Assembly (NCBI GenBank): GCA_013423385.1 | Contig: BLZA01000019.1 | Span: forward strand, 434,001 to 498,000 | Length of the DNA: 64,000 bases | Direction of reading: 5' to 3' | Origin: Naganishia liquefaciens | Lineage: Eukaryota; Basidiomycota; Tremellomycetes; Filobasidiales; Filobasidiaceae | Shown: positions 1 to 9,777 of the stretch, in pieces | Layout of the letters: every line of letters begins with the position of its first letter | Numbering within the stretch: the first letter of the stretch is position 1 | Notes under the pieces: model-generated | Databases searched by the model: none | The model's input: the letters and a program-made list of their open reading frames with translations, nothing else | Told to the model about the DNA's origin: nothing | Position numbers and translations under genes: made by a program

Positions 1-595
1 CCCCGTCGAGCGAAGACGCGGGACTCAATTCGAGCGAAACCCCAACACATTGCAGTAATTGTCAAACCACAAATACGCCGTTATGGAGACGAGATCCTGA
101 AGGTCAGCCACTGTGCAACGTAAGTCTAAATCTTTCCTCTGCAATCTGTATGTGACTGACCCCCATGCACATTTAGGCTTGTGGCTTGTTTTATGTATGT
201 ATCGAACTTTCTATCGCTCCGCAGCGGCTAAATTGACTCTTACACACAGAAACTGCATGGCGTGGTCAGACCTTTATCTCTGAAGACGGATGTTATTAAA
301 AAGAGGTGAGCGAGCTCGATGCCTCACGCTGGATCATTTCTGAACATCTTTGTCCAGGAATCGTGCTGCTCCCGGTGGCAAGGACGGCCCCTCCAATTCT
401 CCTGCAGTGCGAAAAGGAAGCTCCAACACTGCAAGTGCGGGATTGTCGAAAGGTCCGAGCGCTTCACGGTCAAGAGCGTCATCTCCCGGAACATCACTAG
501 TATCTACCTCGAGCAGCAAGAAGGCAAGAAGGGTCTCGGAGGCGCCATCGCAGGGCCTGAACTTCACCTCCATAGGCGCGAGCCAATCTTCATAA
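1..595 (+). CDS. AreA/NIT2-type GATA zinc-finger factor, C-terminal part
   Basis: Sequence-specific regulator that in fungi binds HGATAR sites, typically to activate nitrogen-utilisation genes. The window opens inside the gene. Exons 1-119, 177-194, 250-305 and 358-595 splice to a complete type IV finger: C-S-N-C, a 17-residue loop containing TPLWRR, then [19 protein letters not shown] followed by the basic tail [11 protein letters not shown]. This is nearly identical to the classic Aspergillus AreA finger. A Ser-rich tail of about 78 residues follows and the stop is TAA at 593-595. All four junctions are GT-AG and restore the frame. The second exon is only 18 nt and codes for ACGLFY inside the finger. 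The N-terminal activation region lies outside the window. Identity as a nitrogen regulator is inferred from the finger alone. Confidence 0.92.
177..194 (+). other. 18-nt micro-exon inside the GATA finger
   Basis: Flanked by an ATTTAG acceptor and a GTATGT donor. It encodes exactly six residues (ACGLFY), including the fourth zinc-binding Cys region. Skipping it would keep the frame but destroy the finger. Confidence 0.88.
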
Positions 596-724
596 GCATG
601 AAATCAGCGTGACTGCCTCAAGTGAAATAAAATGGTTGTGTACAAGCTTTCTTCAACAACACGGCATTGATAGAGTCTCATATTCCTTGTATATACCATC
701 AGTTGTCTTTTCCGTTTCGCTCTT

Positions 725-764
725 TGTATGAAATAATACAGGCCAATGTATGAAATAATACAGG
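725..764. repeat. Two copies of an 18-bp direct repeat
   Basis: TGTATGAAATAATACAGG occurs at 725-742 and again at 747-764 with 4 bp between. It looks like a recent local duplication. It lies 3' of the GATA gene and just past the end of the first amylase gene. Confidence 0.85.
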
Positions 765-814
765 ACATACCCAAAGTCACGATCGTCGGAGTTATACATG
801 ATACGAAATGTCCA

Positions 815-3531
815 CTACTTGTGGCAGAGTTGTCGATCCCCAGTCTCGTCAGGATGTCGTGCGAAGAAGATCTCAGCGCCGTCATCTTTCAGGATGAGAC
901 TGTCGCCAGCGAGAAGGTTGTTTCTGAGAAGACGTGCTCGATCAGGCTGGGGTCGGGCAGATCCGAAAATCTTGCATTCTAGGAGACTGTGTCTTACCTG
1001 TGTGAGTGACTCCGCCTGGAATGACCTCTTCTTCCTTGTACGTCTGCAAGTCGGAGGAGAAGGTCGTGCGCCCTGTCCTGCTGTCGAGATAGAGCTTGCA
1101 GCGGAAGAAGGCGGGTTTGGCAAATCCGAGAGCGCAGATGTGGGGGCTGAAATTGCTGACAATCGAGGACAGAGCTCTGAAGCGATTGCGTTGTCGCGAG
1201 TCATGATGATCTAGGCGGTCAAATTATCGTATTGTGTCAGTGACTGTAGCCAGGGCGTGGAAGAGGATCTCAGAACTCTTTCGACCTACCATTGGTGCTG
1301 GCTGATCGTACGTAAGAGTTGCGAAAGCGCCGGATGAAACGATACGACATTCTAGAACGCTGAAATGCGTCGTGGGAATCGCAAAGTCTGTCAGTTTGAG
1401 TTCAACAGAAGAAATTCTGGCTATTACGTACTCCACAAGTTCCCCTTGGAAACCGGAGCTAGTCATATCCAGAGTCATGGTGGAATCCACTGAGGCTCTC
1501 TACAAGTACGGAAATGATAACCAAGTTAGACCATACCCTATTTGTGTTTGAGCGAGAAGGCAACGCACGTTATTCAACGCAACCAAAACGGGACCCCTGG
1601 AGAAAACCAGATCTTCTCGAGTGGACAGTACGACTCTCCCTTGGTCATCTGCGAAGGGTTTCCCATCGCTTGGCACTTGAACTTTGTTGCTCATAAGGAA
1701 TTTTCGCAGGGCATTCAGATATCGCAGCCGTTTGTATGTGTTGGTTTCGGTAGAATATCCGCCCATTCCCGCTCCCCAAAGAGCTTGTCTATTGTCGGGG
1801 TCGCCAAGACCTGTCGCGATCTCTTGCTCCTCACCTTAGCGAGGAGACGGAACGCATAAGTGCGACGATCGATACGACGTCCTGCCTCCGCTCACTAGAA
1901 CTCACCATAATATGTCACCGGGAAACCAGGGAACATGAACTGTGCGACCAACGCGTTGAAGGCGATAGATTCTGCAGTCACAATGCTACGGAAACGTGGG
2001 AGATCGTGATTTGCAAGGAAGTTGATCAAAGTGGAAGGATCGGGATAAGCAGAAGTATCCCTCAACGCTTGACCGAGATCGTTCATGTTGCCGCCATGTG
2101 CAACCTGAAATGCGCTTTTAAAGCCGTTGAATAAGGCGGGGAACTGTAAAGAGGAAACACATCGTATATGATACTCGTTTGTAGATAGGAGAGATTACAA
2201 AAGGCAATTGGATCGTCTGCCCGACTTACATTCAGAACGGAGTCCAATGATCTGCTCCTCTGATATTCCGCGAGGAAGCTGAAACGGGTGAGAAACTTTC
2301 AATGTGCCAATCAAAGTCCTTTCATGGGTCGTCTTACGAAGTATCACCGGTGTATACCTCGCCTGTGCAGAAAACTCCAGCGGCGTCGCAGAAGCTCTCC
2401 AAGAACGACTGTGGTACGTGTTTCGCAGCTGAAGAGAACGCTGTTCAGCGACACAGCGACTCCTTCGCATAACATCTTCTCAAAGCTTACCGTCGATTCG
2501 AAGTCCATCGATCTGATACGTAGCAACGAGGTCCTTGATCATCTGGCTCATTGTATCCTGGACGAAGGAATTCTCCGTGTTCAAGTCCATTAAAGCGACC
2601 TTGTCATCACCCATCCAGCATCGCTCCGCGCTTGTCTGCTGGTTGTAATCGATCCAACACAGAGGATGATAATGCTCAGGCTTTTTGAATGGCGTAGCTT
2701 GAGATGCCAATGCCGCTTCCGATGTATTCGTAGAGAGGGACGCGACGAAATTTACCACGACGTCAACCATAAGAAACATGCCTCGATCATGCAGAGCCTT
2801 GCTGAGCGCCTTGAGATCGTCCGAAGTTCCGAAATGCGGGTTGAGTGCAAGTATATCTGTAACCCAATAGCTAGAGCATCTCTCAGTGCTCGTCAAAAGG
2901 AGGACTAAACAATTTAGCCTGAACTGATACTGACCCATGATAGGCTTGTCCCCAGGCGGTATCCCCTTCTATATTCTCTGAACGATGAAAGTGATAGGAA
3001 GCGTTTCAGCTTCATGGAAACGTGGGGCACAACAAAAAAGCGCTGAACGCACTATGAACAGGACTATGTAGGAGCGAGGCGTATGTCAGCGTTCGTCGTA
3101 CTTGTTCCCTTTCCTCGAGCGAACAGTACTTACGAAATCCAGATTGCGTCCATGCCCATGCCCTGAATGTAATCCAATTTGTCAATGATGGAGCGCCAGG
3201 TTCCACCGGCAAGCCTACAGCATAACAGGAGATCTTACGATCAACAATTTGATTCTTGCTCACGACTTCGACATACCTCCTGTCGCCGAGAGTGTACTGT
3301 TCAGGAAGATTGGGAGTGAGCGCTGGTGCCGTCGAGGATACCGGCGCGAAACGATCTGTTAGCAGTCTGGAGAGTTGAGATATGAGCTCAAGCGGCGACG
3401 ATTATCAAGAACCGTGGGTTTATTTACTGGTAGACAGAACGCGTTCGCCATGCTTCTTTGTCTGCGGCTTGAACACCCAAAAGAAAGGTGATGATCAGGA
3501 GCGCCGTTGCTGACGATATTCCGAAATGCAT
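815..3531 (-). CDS. Secreted GH13 alpha-amylase-like protein (copy 1)
   Basis: Family GH13 enzyme acting on alpha-1,4-glucan outside the cell or at the wall. The start at 3531 gives a signal peptide ([18 protein letters not shown]). About 13 exons splice to a Taka-amylase-like protein: [26 protein letters not shown], an 11-nt exon giving S-P-V-H, YHGYWVTDI, region I DVVVNF, region II GLRIDAAKH, region III TGEV, region IV ANHD. The nucleophile Asp, acid/base Glu and third Asp are all present, but the region-I His is Phe. The Cys before GGTW, kept in copy 2, is absent. The end is uncertain. Where copy 2 stops after LCPGL, this frame stays open through a Ser/Pro-rich and then basic tail to 815. 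Copy 2 lies directly upstream on the same strand. The true substrate is unknown. Confidence 0.82.
3053..3063 (-). other. 11-nt micro-exon of amylase copy 1
   Basis: On the minus strand TAG|TCCTGTTCATA|GTGCGT. It completes Ser, gives Pro-Val-His and starts the next codon (Lys), linking IWIS to NIEGDTAWG exactly as GH13 homologs require. Without it no in-frame acceptor exists before NIEGD. Confidence 0.85.
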
Positions 3532-3973
3532 GGTTACCGATGAGGTCGCGAAGCGTTGAGGATAGTATGGTGAAAGGAGTGTGGTATATACTTGAGCTTT
3601 GGACAAGGAGCTGGACAAGGTCAGCCGAAGGACAACGTTCCCGATCAGAGGGGGCAGTGATGGGAAAAGGATGGGAGGAATAGCGACGATGATTGGATAA
3701 CGTGTTAAAGAGAGGGCATTCAAAGGCCTTTACATGTTAACAAGTCGAAGGCCTTTGGCTGTGGCTGTGCAAGGAAACAAGGAAAGTCGCTGATTTATTG
3801 GGAGGACAATAGACAAAAGACACTGAAATCAGCTTTCGAATTCAAAACAACAACAAAGCAGAAACGACGCTAGAGCCTTGTGTGCGTTTCAGCGATGCCT
3901 CCGCCTCGGCGCCGAGAGCCTTATTGTAACCCCGTCGGCAGGAGCCGAAGGCCGAAGGATCCGCTACGTCAGG
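3532..3973. promoter_or_regulatory. Upstream region of amylase copy 1
   Basis: Gene-free stretch between the start of amylase copy 1 and the MITE. It should hold the promoter of copy 1. I see no clear TATA box or other assignable site. Confidence 0.4.
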
Positions 3974-3981
3974 GTTAGATT

Positions 3982-4478
3982 AGGCCCCCGGGCACTCAAG
4001 CCAAAGGACGCCCTCCCTTTTTGTCCTTTTTTTGGGCATGTGGCCCCCCCCTTTTTAGTGCTTTTTACCTGCTGAGGGGTCCAGGTGGGCCCCCTCTTTA
4101 GTGCTTTTTCCGGCGGCCTGTCCAAAGGTCGCCCCCCCTTTGTCCTTTCACCCTTCGCCACGTCAGCTGCCACGTCATCTGAAAGGACTGTTGGAGGGAC
4201 GTGAAGCTGATCTCAGCACATGAGCTGTTTGGTCGAGATAGCTCACGGTATGCCATTCATTCTGCAAGAGAGATCAGCGGTCGAATTCAGATTTGCTTCC
4301 GCGCCAGGCTAGGCCCGGGGATGTCTTTCGGCCGCCGAAAAGGAGGCGTACCCTTTTGTCCTTTTTCTTTCGGAGGCACCCCAAGGACGCCCCCCTTTTA
4401 GTGCTTTTTTTAGTGCTTTCTTTTGGCAGATTCTTCGAAAGGGGGGGGGCGTCCTTTGGCTTGAGTGCCCGGGGGCCT
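3982..4478. mobile_element. hAT-type MITE (non-autonomous DNA transposon), 497 bp
   Basis: Terminal inverted repeats are perfect over 32 bp, starting AGGCCCCCGGGCAC at 3982 and ending with the reverse complement at 4478. They are flanked by an identical 8-bp target duplication GTTAGATT (3974-3981 and 4479-4486). The 8-bp duplication is characteristic of hAT elements. The interior is rich in C/T and A/G runs, has several TTAGTGCTTTTT-type repeats and a second inner inverted segment near 4311, and has no transposase. Perfect ends and duplication point to a fairly recent insertion. The short ORFs across it are by-products of the repeats. Confidence 0.92.
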
Positions 4479-4693
4479 GTTAGATTCCCTTTGCACATCG
4501 CAATTATCGCAAGCTAGATTTCCATACAAGATGCACAATTTCAAAGGACTCCATAGTGGTCGGAATCGATGCGTCCGCCCATTACTTTGGCAACAGTATC
4601 CCCTTCGACTGCATCTAGCGGCGAGCCGGACTTTACATTCGAAACCGGTAATGCAAAGTAATCAAGACGCTCACCTATCGTGTGCGTGGAACG

Positions 4694-7069
4694 CTACAAA
4701 CCTGGACAAAGCTTGGATGCGGCAACATTGCCACGAGTCATGACAACCTGTAGCGAGAGGTACGTTGAAGATGAGCCAGGCGCACATCAGCCGACGGAAT
4801 CCGCGCCTCAGGCTCACGAGCGACTTACCATAGGCTCGGGATTGGTGATTACCAAGGTCTGGTCGGTCGAGATTGTGATTTTGCGGCAGCTCAGTACGCT
4901 ACGCGGAAGACTTTCAGGCTTTCATTCGCTGTGTTGGTTTGCTGCATCATATCTTACTCGTATAGATCACCTCGAAATCGGGAACTCGGAATCGCCGATG
5001 GCAAACTCAGAGTGAGAGGAGTATCCAGAGCCTCTCGCTGTACGAACATGCCACGTACATCAGACAAGTTCTCCTGAAGCCTCGAAGCACTTACGTTGCT
5101 CAGTACCACAATAATCGGACCCTTGATGAATACGAGATCGTGCCGAGAGGTAAACAAGACATTGGCCCTCTCGTGCGGGAAGCCAGGCGTGCCAGTCGCA
5201 AGCTTCACGGGCCCGCTAAAGAGGAACTTCCTCAGAGTGTTGAGCTTTCCAAGTCGCTTGTACGTGTTTGTTGTCCTCGAGTAGCCGCCCATGCCGCTTG
5301 CCCAGAGGGCTTGCCGCTGATCGGGGTCTGAGAGTCCGCTAGCTATCTCCTGCTCCTCTCCTTAGAGGTAGGTCGATCTGCGATCAGCCTTTTGGAACAC
5401 AAACACACGTCTGGGGGTCACTGACCATAGTAGTGGCAAGGTATCCCGTCAAACATAAACTGCCAGACAACGGCGTTGTAAGCCACCGAATCGCTCTTGG
5501 TGACACTCCGAAGACGGGAGACATCGTGGTTGCTAATGAAAACCAGATTTACGCCGGGATCGGGGAACTGATTAACCACGGATGTCATTGATGCACCGAG
5601 GTCTTGCATTCTGGCGCGGCCGGGAACCTGGAAAGCATTCTTGAAGCCGTTGAAAAAAGCCGGGAACTATGTTCGAGAAGTAGCGGATTCATTTCATGTC
5701 GAAGCGTCGTCAATCGCAATGCAACACTTACATTGAGCAACGAGTCAAGAGACTTGGATTTCTGGTAATCTGCAACAAAGCTAAGACCGTTTGCATCAGA
5801 CTGTGAACGGAAATGAAGAGCCGACGATGGTACATACGCTGTGTCAGATGAGTACACTTCACCGGTGCAAAAGACTCCAGCTTCTGCACAGAATTTGGCC
5901 AAGAACGGTTTCGGAACATGCTTGGCAGCTAAAAGCAACGAACAGTGTCAAACACACTCGAGACATCCAAACTCCTGAGCATACCGTCAACTCTAAGACC
6001 ATCGATGCGATAGGTAGTGACGAGGTCCCTGATCATCTTATTCAGGATGTCTTGAACAATGGCATTTTCCGTATTTAGATCCATGAGAGCCACTCTATCA
6101 TTGCCCATCCAGCATCGCTCGATGCTAGCTTGAGAGTTGTAGTCAATCCAACAAAGGGGGTGATAGTACTCCGGCTTCTTGAACGTGACACTCTGCTTCA
6201 ACAAGGCGGCTTCCGAGGTGTCGGTCATCAACGACGCTGCAAAATTGACGGCGATGTCGACCATTAAAAACCTGTAAAGGAGTCCAAAGGGAATCGGCGA
6301 TACAGAACGTATGAAAGACTGTCCGGACTTACATCCCTCGGTCGTGGACAGCCTTGCTCAGGGCCTTGAGATCGTCTGCGTTGCCAAAGTGGGGATTAAG
6401 TTCCTGTACATCGGTGACCCAGAACCTGATGTCGAAAATACGATAAGTATCGGCGATTTAGCAGCAGAGAAAACAACCGAAAGATGGGTACCCGTAATAC
6501 GATTCTCCATACGGAGTCGTGCCTTCAAGGTTCTCTAAGAGTGCATGTCAGTAGTCAACCCGAAGCTCTTTGCTTCTTAAGTGCCGCGGACTCACGATGC
6601 ACGGGCCTCAGAAAACAATAAAGGTGTATTCAAAGTCATTCTCTGTCATCTGCAGCGACACTGCGGCTGATTACTGACGAGATCCAAATCGCATCGAAGC
6701 CCATCCCTTGAATATAGTCGAGCTTGTCTATGATACTAAGCCATGTACCACCGCAGTAGCTACCCTATGTTCATGAACGAGGTCCCTATCTCACAAATCC
6801 GTTTGACTCACCTTCTTCCACCTGTGGGGCAGTCTTTGGGCAGATTAGGAGTGAGTGCTGACGCTGTGAACGACACAGGTGCGAAGCGATCCGTCAGGAG
6901 TCTTGAATGTCACAACCGTTGAGTTCTAGGAGCGTCAAACACGAGGCTGAGCCACATACTGGTAGACTGATCTCTTGCGCCATGCGTTCTTGTCTGCTGC
7001 TTCAGCAGCTAGAAAGGCAGTCATGACGACTGAACCCAGCAGAGGCAGTAGTGATTGGCGGAGATGCAT
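4694..7069 (-). CDS. Secreted GH13 alpha-amylase-like protein (copy 2)
   Basis: Paralog of the neighbouring copy, roughly 70% identical over the catalytic core by eye. The start at 7069 gives a signal peptide ([19 protein letters not shown]). Splicing yields [23 protein letters not shown], an 11-nt exon (S-P-V-H), YYGFWVTDV, region I DIAVNF, region II GLRVDAAKH, region III CTGEV, region IV SNHD and a short C-terminal beta-domain ending ASKLCPGL with TAG at 4694-4696. The catalytic Asp/Glu/Asp residues are present. The region-I His is Phe, as in copy 1. It has one extra intron (between GM and FLMVD) compared with copy 1. No starch-binding module or obvious GPI signal is seen. Enzyme activity is inferred, not certain, because of the region-I change. 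Confidence 0.86.
6596..6606 (-). other. 11-nt micro-exon of amylase copy 2
   Basis: On the minus strand TTTTCTGAG|GCCCGTGCATC|GTGAGT. It gives S-P-V-H and the first base of Gln before NLEGTTPYG. It has the same length, phase and codon position as the micro-exon in copy 1. Confidence 0.85.
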
Positions 7070-7523
7070 GACAGGTAGCGGCTGGGGTAAAGCGAAGGTG
7101 ATGATTGAAAGAGATTTCAAGGGATGTAAAACCGATATTGGAAAATCGGAATGATGTATTTCTAATCCTTTGGAAAGCAAATCAAGATGCAATGCAAGGA
7201 TATTGGAAAGATCAAAGGAAGACTGATACTGTTAGGAGATGGTAACTAGATGTCGATCGATGACAATGACTCCTATCCTTTCGCACCGTCTCGGCCGCTC
7301 CCTGAAACAAAGAAATACATGCTGTAGCGCGACAGGGAACGTGCTTCAGCTCTCGATTTTCCATCCTGCTAGATATAGGCATCATGTATATGGCAGAATA
7401 AATCAAGAAGCATCTCTGCCTAGATGGCGTAGCTGCGGATTCTCTCCGATTCTCTCCACTTGAACAAGTATGTGTCATGGGAGTCTGTACACTGCAAAAG
7501 CTGCCCTTATTGCCTGATGCTGA
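7070..7523. other. Intergenic: 3' end of CEG1 to 5' end of amylase copy 2
   Basis: Contains the upstream region of amylase copy 2 and the CEG1 terminator region. I see no further gene and no assignable site. Confidence 0.4.
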
Positions 7524-9364
7524 TCAACGTCTCAGTCCTCCTCCACCACCATATCCTGGGACAGGCACGCCAAATCCTCCCTGCATATTAGGCGGGGGAT
7601 AGCCACCTTGCATGACACCATGCGGCCCGCCGATAACCATTCCCATTTGTGGGCCTGCTGACGCCGCCGGTGCCGGCGGTGGTTGCTTTGCTCTATGCTG
7701 TTCCGCCATTGCGCGCTCTTTTCTCCTTGCACGTATCGTCGGACATCTTTCTATTAGCTGGTGGTTATAGCCAAAGATCAAATGAGTTAGTCATTCATGC
7801 GAGGAAAGAGGACATACCGTTTCCAGCTCGACGCCATCTTTGATACTCTCGATGATCTTCTGCACTACACTCCAGTGATTGCCGTCCGACTTGTCATCGC
7901 GGAACCGCATGAACCGCCACGAATCGTAATTTACATCCCAATTGCACTCGATGATCCGTTCATCCCACTGTACGCCAGACTGTTTGATCCTGTCACATCT
8001 CAGGAGGTTGGTGATTGGACTGGCATTCCACTCGCAGTTCTCTTACTCTTCCCACTCCTGATCTGTTATTACCATCGTGTCGAAAAAGTCATAGTGCTTG
8101 CCCATATTGGTCATCAGCACGAACTGAGGCTTGCGCGTGTAGTCTGGAGTGCGCCCATCCTGCGAACTCGGCGGGAAACGTAGTTCAAGTTTGAAATCGA
8201 CAGAGTTCTCGCTTGGGGGTTTCCATTTCAGACTAAAGACAAGACCATCGGTGTCTGGATGAAATGCACCGCTATTCCCTTCCACTCACATCATTTCGTC
8301 CGTGCCCACTACGTAGCCTGTTTCAGCACACGTGAAAATCAAGCCGTCATGGCCATGTTCCAAACGCGGTATATGTTCCCTGACGACCGCTTCGATCCCG
8401 TCTGCAAGCTCCATCTTTTTACACACGATTCTTATGAGGAAGAAAGAGAATGGCATCAGAAAGCCCGGCACACTCGCAGGCAAGAAAACTTTGCATACTC
8501 GAAAGGTGCATTTGCAGACTGATCCATCTCCCGCAATCGTTTATGGAACGGCTCAAGTAGCCAGGTTTTTAGCCTCTTAAAAGCAACCGTATGAGCCCCA
8601 AGTACACCGTCTCAGAGCTTGCGCTTACACCATAGCGGGATTGCAAACTGCTCTTCATCAAATTCGCGCGATCGTAAACCAGGCAATCGAATGCGTATAG
8701 TCTCAGGTGTTTCTAAGAACAAACATGCCGTCAGAGCAATTCGAGATATTCGATTTCGCAAGTGGTCTTACCTCTCCTGTCTTTCCGTCAATATCGTATA
8801 CGAGTTCCCCGTCAATGATCGTTGTATCGCAAAGGCCATTCGGACCCGCTTGCGGATTCCAATGCGGGAACTCGAGACCGTATATCTGTCGATAGGTGTT
8901 TTTACGATCTATCTATGATCCGGAGAGAGTATCAATGGAGTTCGGACGCCGCGACAAGAGGACCACATGGCATACGAGGAATATATCCTGTCTGCCCGCC
9001 GCTCCATTGTAAGCGATCAACATGAGAACCCTGACTCCATCCGACTTCTCACAGACCCAGAAGCTGCGATCGGAATAGCATATTTCAATAAAGCCACCAA
9101 ACATCAAACATCAGCGCGGGACTCACTTGCGGTTTTCGAGGAGACGCAAGCTGCGCGACACAAAACTAACGGGCTGTGAGCCCGGAAATCTGGAGCAAGC
9201 GTGCATCAGCAAGCGTATACCCCTTGATGGTTTCTGATGTACCTCGAGAAGTTGTATTCCAGTCCCAGAAGCGGATTCACGACAGACATCAACGCCTGCT
9301 GCGTTCCCACATCAACAATGCTTCCCGGTATGTCCGGAACTGGCGTATGCAGGGAAGCCGACAT
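7524..9364 (-). CDS. CEG1: mRNA guanylyltransferase (capping enzyme alpha subunit)
   Basis: Transfers GMP from GTP to the 5' diphosphate end of nascent RNA polymerase II transcripts in the nucleus. Ten exons splice without frame breaks to about 480 residues starting MSASLHTPVPDIPG. The nucleotidyltransferase motifs appear in order: motif I CEKSDGVR (active-site Lys), motif III LYAFDCLVYD after DTTIIDGELVYD, motif IV HDGLIFTC, motif V ILKWKPP, and motif VI-type WRFMRFRDDK near the C-terminus. A Pro/Gly-rich tail ends with GYGGGGGLRR. There is no triphosphatase domain, as expected in fungi, where that activity is a separate protein. It diverges from the GBD/FH3 gene with 413 bp between starts. 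Confidence 0.95.
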
Positions 9365-9777
9365 TGAGAAGCAGAGCGGCGACGAATACGACTCTTGCGT
9401 GAATGACAGGATTGTGCGTCAAGTCGACAACTTGGAAGAGGAGGTCTCACATCCATGAAACCAGCCTAAGCGCTGGTGCCCCCGCGCTGGCACTGATAAT
9501 TCGCCGCGGCGGGCGATGGCCGGTTGAGTGAGTGTCTACGCCCGGTCCTGGATCATCCTTTGGGTCGTATGCAGCATGTGTGTGCAGTATCACCTAGCTA
9601 TTCCATTCGCACTGACGACCGAAATTCGGCTTGAATGTGCAAGAACAGCAAACAAAGAGGCAGTATCCGACATCTCGCGCTGCAGGCTTCATTCGAATCC
9701 AGCGCCAAGGCAGAAACAGATCATCCATCAAATCCTAACAAAGAAAGACAAAGCTGGCTCCATCAAGCTACGCGGCG
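9365..9777. promoter_or_regulatory. Divergent promoter region CEG1 / GBD-FH3 gene
   Basis: 413 bp between two divergent start codons. It should serve both genes. No TATA box stands out. Confidence 0.4.

Noticed and set aside
2941-3060. Direct joining of amylase exons IWIS and NIEGD without a micro-exon
   Set aside because: No AG acceptor gives the right phase in either paralog. Only the 11-nt exon solves both genes in the same way.
3878-4517. Several ORFs of 60-74 codons on both strands
   Set aside because: They run across the MITE and its inverted repeats. The translations are mirror-like low-complexity sequences (GPRALKPKDA and its reverse) and not genes.
9695-9720. TTCGAATCC resembling a tRNA B box
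   Set aside because: No matching A box or cloverleaf could be built around it. No tRNA gene is called in the window.
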